This document shows positions 32,201 through 40,165 of a stretch of 64,000 nucleotides of DNA, in pieces (the first letter of the stretch is position 1; each line of letters starts with the position of its first letter). Source of the DNA: Ascaphus truei (lineage: Eukaryota; Chordata; Amphibia; Anura; Ascaphidae); the NCBI GenBank assembly GCA_036426205.1, contig CM071587.1, forward strand, positions 434,001 to 498,000, in the 5' to 3' direction. A program made the translations under genes and the position numbers. Below the pieces are notes generated by a model. It was given only the letters and a program-made list of their open reading frames with translations. It did not search any database and was not told where the DNA came from.

Positions 32201-33032
32201 TGGGCCCAGGATGCAGGTTAGGGAGGGGGCACAGGATGCAGGTTAGGGAAGGGGGCACAGGATGCAGGTTAGGGAGTGGGCACAGGATGAAGGTTAGGGA
32301 GTGGGCAAAGGATGCAGATTAGGGAGTGGGCACAGGACGCATGTTAGGGAGGGGGCACAGGATGCAGGTTAGGGAGTGGGCATAGGATGCAGGTTAGGGA
32401 GGGGGCACATGATGCAGGTTAGGGAGTGGGCATAGGATGCAGGTTAGAGAGTGGGCATAGGATGCAGGTAAGGGAGGGGGCACAAGATGCAGGTTAGGGA
32501 AGGGGCACAGGTTATGAGTTAGGTGATGGGCACTAGGTGCAGGTTAGGGAGGGGGCACAGGATGCAGGTTAGGGAGTTGGCATAGGATGCAGGTAAGGGA
32601 GGGGGCACAGGATGCAGGTTAGATAATGGGCATAGGATGCAGATTAGAAAGTGGGCACAAATGCATGTTAGGGAGGGAGCACAGGTTATGAGTTATGTGA
32701 TGCGCACTAGGTGCAGGTTAGGGAGGGGCACAGGATGCAGGTTAGGGAGGGGGCACAGGTTATGAGTTACTTTAGGTGATGAGCAGTAGGGAGGGGCACA
32801 GGAGAAGTTAAATGATGAGCAGATTAGAATGAGATATCTCATGTTCTGCGTCTCTGCACCAAGGCTGGAGTGACAAACTTCTGTGTCATACTTTACGTAC
32901 GAATCTCACGTCGACAATAAATCCAGTGACAAAACAAACGCCTTCACACTGACACATCACTTAATGTATTCCCTTTCTGTTTGCTGTCCTCAGGACTTGC
33001 TCCTCATATCAGTGAACGTTTGCAGAGCTTGA
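5094..33032 (+). CDS. Gene 2: BPI-fold (BPIFB-like) secreted lipid-binding protein, 15 coding exons
   Basis: Coding exons: 5094-5211, 7855-7960, 18398-18502, 18596-18742, 18914-18977, 19744-19804, 20833-20924, 21791-21967, 23392-23445, 24087-24254, 24775-24842, 25715-25757, 25879-25942, 26869-26954, 32994-33032. All have AG acceptors and GT donors, every phase joins, and the total is 1392 nt with no stop (463 residues). Order: signal peptide (about 1-24), N-terminal barrel (about 40-230), middle region, C-terminal barrel (about 310-463). Cys145 (in MDDCK) and Cys182 (in LCPPVDQVL) match the conserved disulfide of BPI/LBP/PLUNC proteins. LLPGTGIQM and LCPPVDQVLSTVNAKL are typical family motifs. 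N-glycosylation sequons occur at Asn134, Asn246 and Asn319. Length and exon pattern fit BPIFB members (about 450-480 residues). The family is secreted and binds lipids; some members bind lipopolysaccharide. The frame is intact, so the gene is probably functional. Orthology to a particular BPIFB member is not assigned. Confidence 0.92.
5363..5582. mobile_element. Fold-back MITE, family A
   Basis: CTCTAGTCCTCAAG and its complement GATTAAGGACTTGAGTTGAG bound a copy with CAGGTCAGGTTTTAAGGATA and GCTGAAGCAGGGATATCC. It lies in intron 1 of gene 2. Confidence 0.7.
5918..7220. mobile_element. 1.3-kb transposon with about 260-bp inverted arms
   Basis: The left arm (about 5918-6180) contains ACTAGGTCCCTCTAAATTGC and GACTAGGAAAGGAAACGTTC. 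The right arm (about 6960-7220) contains the complements GCAATTTAGAGGGACCTAGT and GAACGTTTCCTTTCCTAGTC in reverse order. The middle (about 780 nt) shows no long open frame. A long-TIR, non-autonomous DNA element in intron 1 of gene 2. Confidence 0.75.
7855..7960 (+). CDS. Gene 2 coding exon 2
   Basis: A 106-nt exon too short to appear as a long open frame. The acceptor GCTTTGCAG ends at 7854 and the donor GTAAGT begins at 7961. With exon 1 (phase 1) it reads VVTDILTNDDIIKIPKTLPS, then a Lys-rich stretch (KKEKGKKSQ) and FMGLS, and it joins exon 3 in phase 2. Its hydrophobic start suits the first helix of the barrel. The Lys cluster sits where PLUNC proteins carry a Gly/Leu-rich linker. Confidence 0.8.
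8015..8986. mobile_element. DNA transposon with TTAAAGCTGCAGTT termini (piggyBac-like?)
   Basis: TTAAAGCTGCAGTT at 8015 and AAACTGCAGCTTTAA ending at 8986 are inverted and both carry TTAA, the piggyBac target word. The interior has no transposase, and a CORE-SINE copy is nested near the left end (8075-8235). The assignment to piggyBac is inference from the TTAA ends. Confidence 0.5.
8075..8235 (+). repeat. MIR/CORE-SINE-type element
   Basis: GCAAGTCACTTTATCTCCCT followed by GTGCCTCAGT is the recognisable MIR core. It continues into TAGATTGTAAGCTCTACGGG and ends in AGCGCTATACAAGAACAAAC, the L2-like tail. Confidence 0.7.
9735..9885 (+). repeat. Interspersed retroelement tail
   Basis: Contains TGTGCCCAGGACATACTTGA, GAGAGGTAACTCTCAATGTG and TTACTTCCTGGTAAAACATT, then TATAAATAAATAAA. 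The A-rich tail with conserved body suggests a retrotransposon 3' end. Family not identified with certainty. Confidence 0.45.
9998..10830. repeat. 12-bp minisatellite (GGGCTCAGCGCG), left block
   Basis: The 12-nt unit GGGCTCAGCGCG / GGACTCAGCGCG is clean from 10008 to about 10240 and then breaks up with indels. The period is a multiple of 3, so several frames stay open (GLSA repeats on +, SPAL repeats on -); these are not taken as genes. In intron 2 of gene 2. Confidence 0.9.
10880..11700. other. Pyrimidine-rich island inside the 12-bp array
   Basis: About 0.8 kb of C/T-rich, non-repetitive sequence interrupts the G-rich minisatellite with sharp strand-composition change at both ends. No gene, exon pair or inverted copy of the minisatellite unit was found in it. 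It may be a misplaced or low-quality gap-fill read. Confidence 0.4.
11885..14998. repeat. 12-bp minisatellite, central block
   Basis: Same unit as at 9998. From 11885 to about 14220 it is indel-rich. From 14240 to 14920 it is nearly perfect, with ordered GGGG/GGGA and GCGC/GCAC/GTGC variants. It ends in unique sequence (GCGGTGAGGTGAGCAG, GTGCACACTTTTTGGGGC) directly before a run of N. Confidence 0.9.
14999..15061. other. Assembly gap (N)
   Basis: 63 N inside the 12-bp array. The unique sequence just left of the gap is repeated in noisy form at 17790-17870. Confidence 0.98.
15062..17870. repeat. 12-bp minisatellite, right block (noisy)
   Basis: The same unit with frequent single-base losses and gains throughout, ending in GCGGTGAGGTGAGCACGAGA and GGCACACTTTTGGGGCTGAT. 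This is a second version of the array end seen before the gap. Probably an unpolished read covering the same array rather than extra sequence. Confidence 0.8.
18270..18360 (+). repeat. Interspersed repeat fragment (ATACCTTTTATTGGGCCAAC)
   Basis: GATACCTTTTATTGGGCCAA, ACAAGCTTTCCAACCTCTCA and TCCTTCATCAGG form a widespread vertebrate interspersed repeat. A diverged copy is at 22110-22265. It lies just upstream of exon 3. Confidence 0.5.
18398..18502 (+). CDS. Gene 2 coding exon 3
   Basis: 105 nt, acceptor CCTTCACAG, donor GTGAGA. Residues about 75-110 read IHVDNFQFTKISLELLPGTG then IQMSVTSNVAISGK. The LLPGxGIQ strand-turn is among the most conserved features of PLUNC/BPIF N-terminal domains. 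Confidence 0.93.
18596..18742 (+). CDS. Gene 2 coding exon 4
   Basis: 147 nt, acceptor CTCCACAG, donor GTACGT. Residues 110-159 begin SFLGGKTELKMEINILTA and include the CPKFVMDDCKTSLIDV strand. Cys145 is the expected first partner of the conserved disulfide; Cys137 is an extra cysteine. Confidence 0.93.
18914..18977 (+). CDS. Gene 2 coding exon 5
   Basis: 64 nt, acceptor AAAAACAG, donor GTGAGT. Residues 159-180 read ILPNAMNNFLDKTLKTLLPG then M, the amphipathic helix of the N-terminal barrel. Confidence 0.93.
19317..19682. mobile_element. MITE with TAAGGCCGGGTCCATGG ends
   Basis: TAAGGCCGGGTCCATGGTC on the left matches the complement of CACCATGTCCGAGGCCTTA on the right. GC-rich non-coding interior with a G homopolymer. 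Located in intron 5 of gene 2, close to exon 6. Confidence 0.6.
19744..19804 (+). CDS. Gene 2 coding exon 6
   Basis: 61 nt, acceptor TTTCCCCCAG, donor GTAAGT, phase 1. Residues 181-201 read LCPPVDQVLSTVNAKLCMKD. The LCP-x(n)-VN motif is diagnostic of the family, and Cys182 is the second cysteine of the conserved disulfide. Confidence 0.94.
19950..20124. mobile_element. Fold-back MITE, family A
   Basis: CAACTCCAGTCCTCAAGAGA at the left, GATATCCCTGCTTCAGCGCA inside, and GTTGGGGACTGGATTTGGGA at the right. In intron 6 of gene 2. Confidence 0.65.
20358..20671. mobile_element. hAT-like MITE with CAGGGGTGCGC ends
   Basis: CAGGGGTGCGCAAACTGGGG at the left and GGCGCACCCCT at the right are inverted. 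The interior contains a palindromic GC-rich core around CATGACGTCACATGACC. In intron 6. Confidence 0.6.
20833..20924 (+). CDS. Gene 2 coding exon 7
   Basis: 92 nt, acceptor TTGTCTGCAG, donor GTGAGT. Residues about 202-231 read SFPLGKSGSLQYTVSQLPTV then TKTHMDIELN, a beta strand pair closing the N-terminal barrel. Confidence 0.92.
20935..21115 (-). repeat. L2/CORE-SINE-type tail, reverse orientation
   Basis: On the minus strand it reads from TTAGATTGTAAGCTCTCTGG to GTAAAGCACTGAGTACCCGC. Same family as 2655 and 8075. It begins about 10 nt after the exon 7 donor. Confidence 0.6.
21140..21515. repeat. 39-bp minisatellite
   Basis: About nine copies of a 39-nt unit containing AGTAGATGGCAGTGCCTGGC and TGGTGGGTAAGTGC. 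GTAAGT recurs in most units, giving many donor-like words in intron 7. Open frames across it are a by-product of a period divisible by 3. Confidence 0.85.
21791..21967 (+). CDS. Gene 2 coding exon 8
   Basis: 177 nt, acceptor CCAATTTCAG, donor GTAGGA, phase 0 at both ends. Residues 232-290 begin ITVQHGESVIYPSWNSTD and include LVLTADFLGCAFTALQEDG. This is the inter-domain segment and first helix of the second barrel. Asn246 in NST is a possible glycosylation site. Confidence 0.92.
22110..22265 (+). repeat. Interspersed repeat, diverged copy
   Basis: Contains GTAGCTGTGTTGGTCCAGTT, GGTGGTACCTTTTTTATTTG and AACTAACAATTGGTATTTTA. Related to 18270. Confidence 0.4.
22725..23035. repeat. Degenerate TTAGGG-like element
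   Basis: Loose TTAGGG/TTAGGGTAAGGG words (22800-23000) bounded by GGCCGTCTCGCCGCGACC on the left and TTGGCGGCGAATCGACCGGC on the right. It looks like the reverse complement arrangement of 1-480, so it is an interspersed element, not a telomere. Confidence 0.55.
23392..23445 (+). CDS. Gene 2 coding exon 9
   Basis: 54 nt, acceptor TTTTCCTCAG, donor GTAGGG, phase 0. Residues 291-308 read LAEVGVMSLSVLSELLPE, an amphipathic helix at the start of the C-terminal half. Confidence 0.88.
23695..24064. mobile_element. MITE with AGGCTGTGTCCACGCTGCCG ends
   Basis: The left end TAAGGCTGTGTCCACGCTGC pairs with GGCAGCGTGGATGCAGCCTA at the right end. The interior is GC-rich with a G run of about 20. It ends only about 20 nt before exon 10, so it contributes the branch-point neighbourhood of that intron. 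Confidence 0.65.
24087..24254 (+). CDS. Gene 2 coding exon 10
   Basis: 168 nt, acceptor CTCCTACAG, donor GTAAGC, phase 0. Residues 309-364 begin LPPGLQDCKINISVNEPAMV and include KALLHLYSSMEVTASSPDSD. First strands of the second barrel. Asn319 is in an NIS sequon. Confidence 0.93.
24775..24842 (+). CDS. Gene 2 coding exon 11
   Basis: 68 nt, acceptor CATTTGCAG, donor GTAGGA, phase 2. Residues 365-387 read HMNFRIQFSVDGKNLHTVLS then LD(R). The donor sequence is also the start of the 42-bp tandem array that follows. Confidence 0.92.
24843..25405. repeat. 42-bp minisatellite starting at the exon 11 splice donor
   Basis: About 13 units of 42 nt, each containing GAGAATGGAATGGGCAGTGT and TCAGTATGGGGGAGACAG. 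The first unit starts at the exon 11 donor itself. In later units the same place reads GACAGGTGTGAG, a donor-like word. Open frames over it are by-products of the period. Confidence 0.88.
25715..25757 (+). CDS. Gene 2 coding exon 12
   Basis: 43 nt, acceptor CGTTCCTAG, donor GTAAGT. Residues 388-401 read TFLSLTSSSVGFFE. A very short exon of this size is typical of the family's C-terminal half. Confidence 0.9.
25879..25942 (+). CDS. Gene 2 coding exon 13
   Basis: 64 nt, acceptor TCACTTTAG, donor GTGAGT, phase 1. Residues 402-422 read VLDLNEFITSVVRDAYTPAI then N. Same size and phases as the gene 1 exon at 1330-1393 (SGYMRTMFEKVFLVQVN). Confidence 0.93.
26030..26752. repeat. 30-bp minisatellite
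   Basis: About 24 copies of a 30-nt unit made of GTTCCTGATTTTCCCACGTT and GATATTGGCG, very regular (two units per 60 nt). It lies in intron 13, starting about 90 nt after the donor. Long frames on both strands are by-products. Confidence 0.92.
26869..26954 (+). CDS. Gene 2 coding exon 14
   Basis: 86 nt, acceptor TATTTCAG, donor GTAAAA, phase 0 at the end. Residues 423-451 read MVETAISLPDMITMLNINFA then KAHIQPEK. It corresponds to the 77-nt gene 1 exon at 1528-1604 and is three codons longer. Confidence 0.92.
27305..27845. mobile_element. Near-perfect palindromic MITE, about 540 bp
   Basis: AACAGAGAAAAGACAAGGCG and the following 250 nt are mirrored almost base for base after a centre near 27590 (for example CGTGGAGGGCGCTCACCTCC and its complement). 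No open frame of its own. It lies in intron 14 and would form a long hairpin in the pre-mRNA. Confidence 0.85.
27940..32815. repeat. 25-bp minisatellite, about 4.9 kb
   Basis: A 25-nt unit with CACAGGATGCAGGTTAGGGA and GGGGG, about 190 copies with common variants (TATGAGTTAGGTGATGGGCA inserts). Runs of G3-G5 every unit give high quadruplex potential on the + strand. It fills most of the last intron of gene 2. Quality drops around the gap at 28435 and in 29750-30000 and 31400-31850. Confidence 0.93.
28435..28526. other. Assembly gap (N)
   Basis: 92 N inside the 25-bp array. Flanks (CCTCCCGGCCGAAAACCCAG left, CGCGCGCCCCCCGGCAGGCA right) do not match the array, so a different sequence may sit in the gap. 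Confidence 0.98.
32994..33032 (+). CDS. Gene 2 last coding exon 15
   Basis: Acceptor GCTGTCCTCAG, then DLLLISVNVCRA and TGA at 33030-33032. It matches the short hydrophobic terminal exon of BPI-fold genes and the DYAVMSCDLQYNE exon of gene 1. Confidence 0.92.
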   Translation, partial: DLLLISVNVCRA

Positions 33033-33469
33033 GCTGCATATGGAGGCACTCCGCTGTCAAACAGAGAGAGTAAAGGAACACCCATCAAGAACCTGTCTCA
33101 CCACCTGTCTCACTCCATACAATGCTGGACAGGACTGCAGTGCACATCCTGGCAATGTCATTGGCATGACCTTGGATTGGGTAGAACATCTGGTGCCTAG
33201 TGTCACAAGCCTCCTTGAGAGGCTACAAATGGTCAATATGCCCATGCGGCCCATGTGATAACGGAAAAGCTGCCTGTGTCACTTTTAAGGGTTTGCCTCT
33301 CACTATGGTCCAAGCTGATCATGTCTCCCATGTGGATATACTTTACAGTACATATACATTATCCATCAGATCTTAGATGAATGGTTGTCTTGCCAAACTG
33401 TCTTAGAAACCTCGACATCCAACTGCAGTCCCCCACGTTCTGTGCCACGGAGCTGTGTATTTCTACGCT

Positions 33470-33536
33470 AATAAATGCCTTACCTTAGTTGTTTTTCTGT
33501 TTGGAAACCTTCTTAAAATGTATTGTTCTAAATAAA
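33470..33536 (+). promoter_or_regulatory. Two AATAAA poly(A) signals of gene 2
   Basis: AATAAA at 33470-33475 and at 33531-33536, with TG-rich sequence between and after. This gives a 3' UTR of about 460-520 nt. Confidence 0.6.
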
Positions 33537-33539
33537 TTC

Positions 33540-34188
33540 CCCCTGATTTCCTCTGCTGCATCTCTTGATAACGCGTGAATTTCTCGACATCGTTAAAAGT
33601 AACAGTGTTAACAAAAAGACAGAAAAAGTCACCACAAATATATTATGCAGAATTGCCACCATGTCGTAGCAGCTGTAACGTTTGGTATACAAAATACGTG
33701 GGTAATCTCCAGCTGTCCAACCCTTGATGACTGGCTGGGAGCGTGTCCTACCATTTATTTGGGGAACAGTTAGCCGTTTTTCACTAGGGACAACAGATGA
33801 CGTATCACCTTGTCCTCAGATGAGACCCACGATCGTGGTTTCCTTGGCACTTAGAGGTTGGTGTCAATGTAACACAGTATACTAGCACTTAACTTATGCA
33901 GTGCTAAACCGAGTCTCTGCTGGAGATGATAAAGGGGATTGTTGGGCACCCATCAGCTTTTCTGGTTTTCTCTCTTCGCATTTTGTAATTGACGTTCCCT
34001 CCACCATTCATATTTTCAGTGAAACTAATTTCCTATTAATGTTTGAGGTGCACCGAGTCTTCTACATATTGTAGTTATCAACATCATGAGATATCAAGCC
34101 ATAGAAATCAGTCCTCCAACGTCTCCCCTCCCATTGCGCCCCCATTTTCCTGTTGCTTTTCTTACCTATCTTACTGTCCATCATGATG
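33540..34188. other. Intergenic, no feature seen
   Basis: AT-rich sequence without tandem repeats, paired splice sites or conserved frames. Confidence 0.5.
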
Positions 34189-34500
34189 CTTAATGTGTCA
34201 CTTTCTGTGATCTGTCACTTTCTGTGATCTGTCACTTTCTGTGCTCTGTCACTTTCTGTGATCTGTCACTTTCTCTGATCTGTCACTTTTTGTGACCTGT
34301 CACTTTCTCTGATCTGTCACTTTCTCTGACCTGTCACTTTCTGTGACCTGTCACTTTCTCTGATCTGCTACTTTCTCTGATCTGCCACTTTCTGTGATCT
34401 GCCACTTTCTGTGATCTGTCACTTTCTGTGATCTGTCACTTTCTGTGATCTGTCACTTTCTGTGATCTGCCACTTTCTGTGATCTGTCACTTTCTGTTAC
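34189..34500. repeat. 17-bp minisatellite (CTGTCACTTTCTGTGAT)
   Basis: About 18 copies of CTGTCACTTTCTGTGAT with CTCTGAT and GACCTG variants. Pyrimidine-rich on the + strand, no coding potential. Confidence 0.88.
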
Positions 34501-35795
34501 ATTTCGTTTCTGCCACCCTACTGTAGCAATCTCAATTTCTCACTCATTTCTCATCTCACGGTTTTAGTATCTTTCTTTCTGCTTCCCACACTCACCCTCA
34601 AGGGGGATTTGTGGATATAAATTATTCGGAACATAATAAAGTATGGATCGTATAAACATGTTAGGGCCATGTTTACTAATCGTGCTAATCCGTAAGACAC
34701 TTTTGGCTGCTGGAAGGCACTGGCATGAACGGCACATATAGCCCAATAGATTTATTAACATAGAAACAAATGTTCACCTACAGCTCATATCAAACAGCAA
34801 AGCACGCCTTGATTGTCAGCCCAACGACTTGCATTGGCCATAACTATTAGCATTTCATGTTAGCCAGCTAACAAACAGGAATAAAACTCCTCTTATGTTA
34901 CATTCGACCAATAATGCTTGCCATGCCTTCATAAAGAGCGGATTTATCCAAGTATCAGTTTAAATGCAAACACATCCAGTTGTATGCCCATGCCTCTCAG
35001 TGCCCAGGCACAGAATGCCCGATTAAATCACCCGCAATCCTCGTCGACTGGAATCTCTCGTCTTCTGGGTCTTTACCCTTGGTAGGATAGTCATTAAGCT
35101 GCCATAGTCTCAGTCAGTTCCCATGAGATAATACTCTGACCGGGACTATCGCAGATTAATGAATATGCTGGGTGTCCTGTCCTTTTATTCTCAATGATCC
35201 CACTCACTCCTCCTCTCTTTCTTCCACCCAAACTCTCTGGGTTTGAAGACATAACCCGAGGGACGAAGGCCAGAGGATTAGTAAACATTTCCTTTTTTTA
35301 TCGGGAGGGTGATACTCTTCTGCATCACTGTGTTTGCCTAATATTTGGCTAATCATTTTGACTGCATTATGTGTGCAAATACCAAGAACGCCGTGGTACC
35401 CAAAATGCATTAGTGAAACCTATACCGAGGTCACGTCATGGGTCAAGGGCGTTTGGTTCCGTGTCAACAAGTTACAAAGAATATGGATTATCCTCGTGAA
35501 ATCCGAACTATCTGACATTTTGTGTTGAGAATGTGCCCACCCAAGCCCTCACACGTAATAATTCTGCCGGAAAATCCATGGGGTTTGCATGTAAATAGGG
35601 CAGTGGCAGCATCTTAACACGCAGGAAAGAACATGACGTAAAAATGCTTAGAAGGAAGGCGAAGCGTAAACACAGGGGTCATATTTACAGTGACAGGAAA
35701 ACAGAAACGATGCCAGCTTACCATGCAAAGGCCACTGCCGGTGGTAGCACTCAGGTGAACTTGAATAAATGGAACAACGCACAAAAATTGTAATA
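34501..35795. other. Intergenic, no gene seen
   Basis: Unique-looking AT-rich sequence with only short chance frames. No splice-paired exons or RNA gene recognised. Confidence 0.45.
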
Positions 35796-35799
35796 CAAA

Positions 35800-35802
35800 T
35801 AA

Positions 35803-35834
<32 letters not shown>

Positions 35835-35835
35835 G
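35800..35835. repeat. ATT microsatellite
   Basis: About 11 copies of ATT. Confidence 0.95.
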
Positions 35836-36179
35836 CATACGGTTGTGTATGAAGAATAAGTAAAAAATCTAATTTATAGGACGTGTCTTCAGATTCCATC
35901 CCCTGGGTCTATTCATTAGAGACTATTTACAGCCATGTTCCTTTTGGCATTAGCTGATCAAAATTCCACCTCTTTTGTGCCATTTTAGCCATTTCTTTTA
36001 GAAATGTCCCTCTTTTTTTGCTCTGTTTACAGCACTTTGTGATTATGGAGGACAGAGGTGGCATAAACCTGCAAGCATGTGGGATCTGTATTAAATCTGA
36101 ACACATTGATTAATAAGCTAGTTAAAGTTAATGCTAGCGGACGGAAGATGAAATATCTGGAGCGCCGCAGTGCATTCTG

Positions 36180-36755
36180 GTCTAGGACGTTTGGCCGTGA
36201 CCGAATCGCCACCATCCACCACCAGAATGACTCGGCATAGCTTGTATTGCCGCCCGTCACATTGCCACCATCTTTAAGTGTCCTCCCCAGCTGCAGGGCA
36301 CCTCATGCGGCCGCCATCTTTAAATGTCCTCCCCAGTCGCAGGGCACCTTATGCGGCTGCCATCTTTAAATGTCCTCCCCAGCCGCAGGGCACCTCGTGC
36401 GGCTGCCATCTTTAAGTGTCCTCCCCAACCGCAGGGCACCTCATGTGGCTGCCATCTTTAAATGTCCTCCCCAGCCGCAGGGCACCTCATGGGGCCGTCA
36501 CACTGACGGCATTGTGAACCCACCCCCACGGGCTCCCAGCAGGACACTGAGGCGGCCACCAGCAGCCACAACACAATTTTACATTTCCCGAGGCGCCGTG
36601 CGGCTGGGGAGCACATTTAAAGATGGCGGGTAGGGAAGACATTTAAAGTTGGCGCCCAGTGAGGTGACCGGCGGTAAGGCCGACCTGGGGTGAGTCATCC
36701 TGGCGGCAGAGCGCCGGTGGTGATTTGGCCACGCCAAACGTCGAACTTGTACCGA
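36180..36755. mobile_element. MITE with internal 46-bp tandem repeats
   Basis: GACGTTTGGCCGTGACCGAA near 36187 and the complement of GGTGATTTGGCCACGCCAAA near 36740 form inverted ends. The left part carries five copies of a 46-nt unit with GCCATCTTTAAATGTCCTCC and CCAGCCGCAGGGCACCTCAT. An inverted copy of the unit lies near 36600. Confidence 0.6.
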
Positions 36756-37893
36756 CGTCACATAAAGGTCGTTATGTATCAAAGTCTCCTGGCTTCTCAG
36801 TTTGGGGCAAAACTAGCAATAAATGATAATTTACTACGAAGGCTGCAGTTTGTCGGCTCCCGTTTTCTCCCCACTTTTGCACGCAGGAGACTGGGATGTT
36901 GTACATCGCCGCGGTACTGACGCAAAGCCAAAATAAGTTAAAAAAAAACGTGATCTCTTTGTTTTTCTGGCTTGTAAGTCTTATCATTGGTTTGGACGGG
37001 GTAAAAGTGTAGCTAGTTCAGCAGTTTAACACCTTTTCCTGCTTTCATAAATAAGCTTCTCAAATTCCACTACCCTAAAACCAGAGAGTTATGTCCTAGG
37101 ATTAAGGATTCATTAAACTATGAGAGTGCCGATCAGGCATTTTCTGTGCGATATTCCACCGACGCACTATAGCAGTTAAATGAATAACCCCCTTAGACCT
37201 TTACCCCATAAAACCAGAAAAGACCCTACAAGTAGCCTAATTTCAAGCACTAACCCCACACCATAAAGTCATAATTGCTATACAGTAACTAAATAATTAG
37301 GTCCCTAGCAGTGTATGGGGTAGATACGGAAAGCACCGTTACATTTTGTTTACTAACGTGACTTTACCTAAATAACTAACGTCTGTTAGTTTTCCTCAAT
37401 TTAACGAGTATCTTCGAAGCTAATGGTATGCAAAAACAATGTCCGGTCGCCAGACTAGCATTGTTACGTTTGCTGTGTGAGCGGGGATTATCAAGACGCG
37501 TTACAATATGCTGCGCATGCGTGTCTGGGAAAATATAACGCGTGTTCCAATTCTAAATGTAATTGCTCCATGAAAGAGTGATACATTGTAGCGTAACGCG
37601 GCTCTCAGTTCTGTGCCTGGGAGTGACGCTAGTATAAAGTTTAGCAGCCGTTTGTGGATCAGAGATCCTGTTTTTCGTCCTGCTAACATTCTATAAATAA
37701 AGGGACATGTTAAAAAATGACTGTTTATGTAAACCAAATCTGTCCAAAAAGTGCGTATACAGTACGTACCCACGCTCTGTATGACTGCGTCTGATTATAG
37801 TACTGTATGTCTTTTATTTTCAGGACCATTATGCAGACTGCCAGAAACTGCAGAGACAGGAGGAAGACCAGGGTGAGGAGGAGACTATCACCC

Positions 37894-38204
37894 TTAGACC
37901 GCGCTTATAGTGCCGTCGACGACGACAGCGAGGCAGCGTCGCCTGAAAACAAATGCATTGTCGCTGCCGCATGCGCTTATAGTAAGCGCGACGGCGACAA
38001 AGCGACGGGGCGACGCGATTTTCGGAAGCCGGGAATATTTGATTTTCAGGGGCTGTCACCTCATGTGACAGCCCCTGAACCAATCAATGCCCGGGTCGTC
38101 CGTGACGCCGCCGCAAAGCGAAATACAACTTTCGCTAGCGGCGAAAGCGACGGGTGACATCACGCGTCGCCGTCGCGGTCGCGGGCACTATAGGCACGGC
38201 CTTA
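37894..38204. mobile_element. MITE family B (GCGCTTATAGTGCC ends)
   Basis: TTAGACCGCGCTTATAGTGC at the left and GGGCACTATAGGCACGGCCT at the right are inverted. Internal subterminal CG-rich inverted blocks surround AGGGGCTGTCACCTCATGTG, itself palindromic. A shorter relative is at 43683-43830. Confidence 0.65.
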
Positions 38205-38229
38205 TCCAAATGAGGTTTCTCCTAAGGGG

Positions 38230-40165
38230 TTAAATGTTCTCCTCCCACTGTCCCTGCTGCTCTTCCACCTGCCCTAACTGCACCTCCTTCTGCCCCAACC
38301 ACACCTCCTGCTGCCCGTGTTCCACCTCCTGCTGCCCCACCCACACTACTGCTGCCCTAGGCCCACCTCCTGCTGCCCATGTTCCACCTCCTGCCTGCCA
38401 CCCTCCTGCTCCTCCCACCTCCTGCTGCCCATGTTCCACCTCTGCGCCCGTTGTTCCACCTCTGATGCCCACCACCTCTGCTGCCCGTGTTCCACCTCCT
38501 GCTGCCTCGTGCCCACGCTCACCCACAACCTCCGCTGCCCCATGTTCCACCTCCTGCTGCCTCATTTGCCACCTCCCCTAGCCCTGTTCCACCTCCTGCT
38601 GCCAAGGTGCCACCTACTGGCTAGCCAATGTTCCACGTCCTGCCTGCCAATGTTAACCTCCTGCTGCCCCACCCACACCTCCTGCTGCCCGTGTTCCACC
38701 TCCTGCTGCCCCTCCCACACCTCCTGCTGCCCATGTTCCACCTCCTGCTGCCCCACCCACACCTCCTGCTGCCCTAGCCACACCTCCTGCTGCCCATGTT
38801 CCACCTCCTGCTGCCCATGTTCCACCTCCTGCTGCCCCGTGTTCCCCCTCTGCTGCCCCACCCACACCTCCTGCCTGCCCACTTCCACCCCTCCTGCTGC
38901 CCATGTTCACCTCCTGCTGCCCGTGTTCCACCTCCTGCGCCCCACCCACACCTCCATGCTGCTGCCATGTTCCACCTCCTCTGCCCTGTTCCACCTCTGC
39001 TGCCCTGCCACCTCCTGCTGCCCCACCCCCACCTCTGCTGCCCATTTCCACCTCATGCTGTGCCCCACCCCCACCGTCCTTCTGCCCTAGCCACACCCTC
39101 CTGCTGCCATGGTCCCCGTCCTGCGCCCCCACCCCCACCTCCTGCTGCCCTAGCCACACCTCCTGCTGCCCATGTTCCACCTCCTGCTGCCCCACCCCCA
39201 CTTCCTGCTGCCCTAGCCACACCTCCTGCTGCCCATGTTCCACCTCCTGCTGCCCCATCCACACCTCCTGCTGCCCTAGCCACACCTCCTGCTGCCCATG
39301 TTCCACCTCCTGCTGCCCGTGTTCCACCTCCTGCTGCCCCACCCACACCTCCTGCTGCCCATGTTCCACCTCCTGCTGCCCCCACCCCCCGACTCCTGCT
39401 GAGGCCACTACGCCACCACCGTCCTGCTGCCCCATGTTCCAACTCCGCTATGCCCCATCCCACCCCACCTCCTGCTGCCCTAGCCACACCTCCCTGCTGG
39501 GCCATGTTCCACCCTCCTGCCTGCCCCACCCCCCCACCTCCTCTCCTTCTGCCCTATCCACACCTCCTGCTGGCCATGTTCCATCACCTCCTCGGTGCCC
39601 CCCACCACCCTGAGCCAAAAGGCGCCTTCCAGCAAACCAGCCCCGCCTCTATCCCTTCCTGGCCTCTTCGCCCTAAGCCCACACCTCCGTGCTGCCATGT
39701 TTCCCCTCCTGCTGCTGCCCCACCCCCACCTGCCTCCTGCTGCCCCATTACACATTAACTACATGAGGGAGGCGGAGACGGGGTCCCTTATTGCTTACCT
39801 ATACAAAAAACCCTTATGCTGATTCACATTTAAACAAAAACATACTGATAACAGACCCCCCCCTCCTAGCCTCTGCCCTAGCCCACCTCCGCTTCTGCCC
39901 ATGTTCCAGTTCCACCTCCTCCTGCCCACCTCCACACCTCATGCTGCCCTAGCCACCCCATCCTCCTGCTTCGCCCATGTTCCCACCTCCTGCTTCCTTG
40001 CTGCCCTGTTCCACCTCCTGCTGCCCTAGCCACACCTCCTGTCCTGAGCACATCCCTCGCGCCATGTTCCACCTCCTGCTGCCCGTGTTCCACCTCCTGC
40101 TGCCCATGTTCCACCTCCTGCTGCCCATGTTCCACCTCCTGCTGCCCATATTTACCCTCCTGCTG
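38230..40165 (+). repeat. 21-bp minisatellite coding Pro/Ala in one frame
   Basis: Unit CACCTCCTGCTGCCCATGTT plus C, with alternates ending CCCACCCA or CTAGCCA. It is interrupted near 39760-39850 by unique sequence. One + frame reads VPPPAAH / LATPPAA; another reads SCCPCSTSCCP. Quality is poor around 38880-39720. It leads directly into the coding remnant at 40166, so it may be the expanded Pro/Ala-rich linker of that protein. Confidence 0.75.

Noticed and set aside
27940..32815. CRISPR-like array or clustered regulatory sites
   Set aside because: Units are contiguous with no unique spacers; it is an ordinary eukaryotic minisatellite.
38317..39090. Cys-rich frame (SCCPCSTSCCP) resembling keratin-associated proteins
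   Set aside because: It is one of several open frames of a 21-bp array, and the Pro/Ala frame continues better into flanking sequence. Frame breaks are common.
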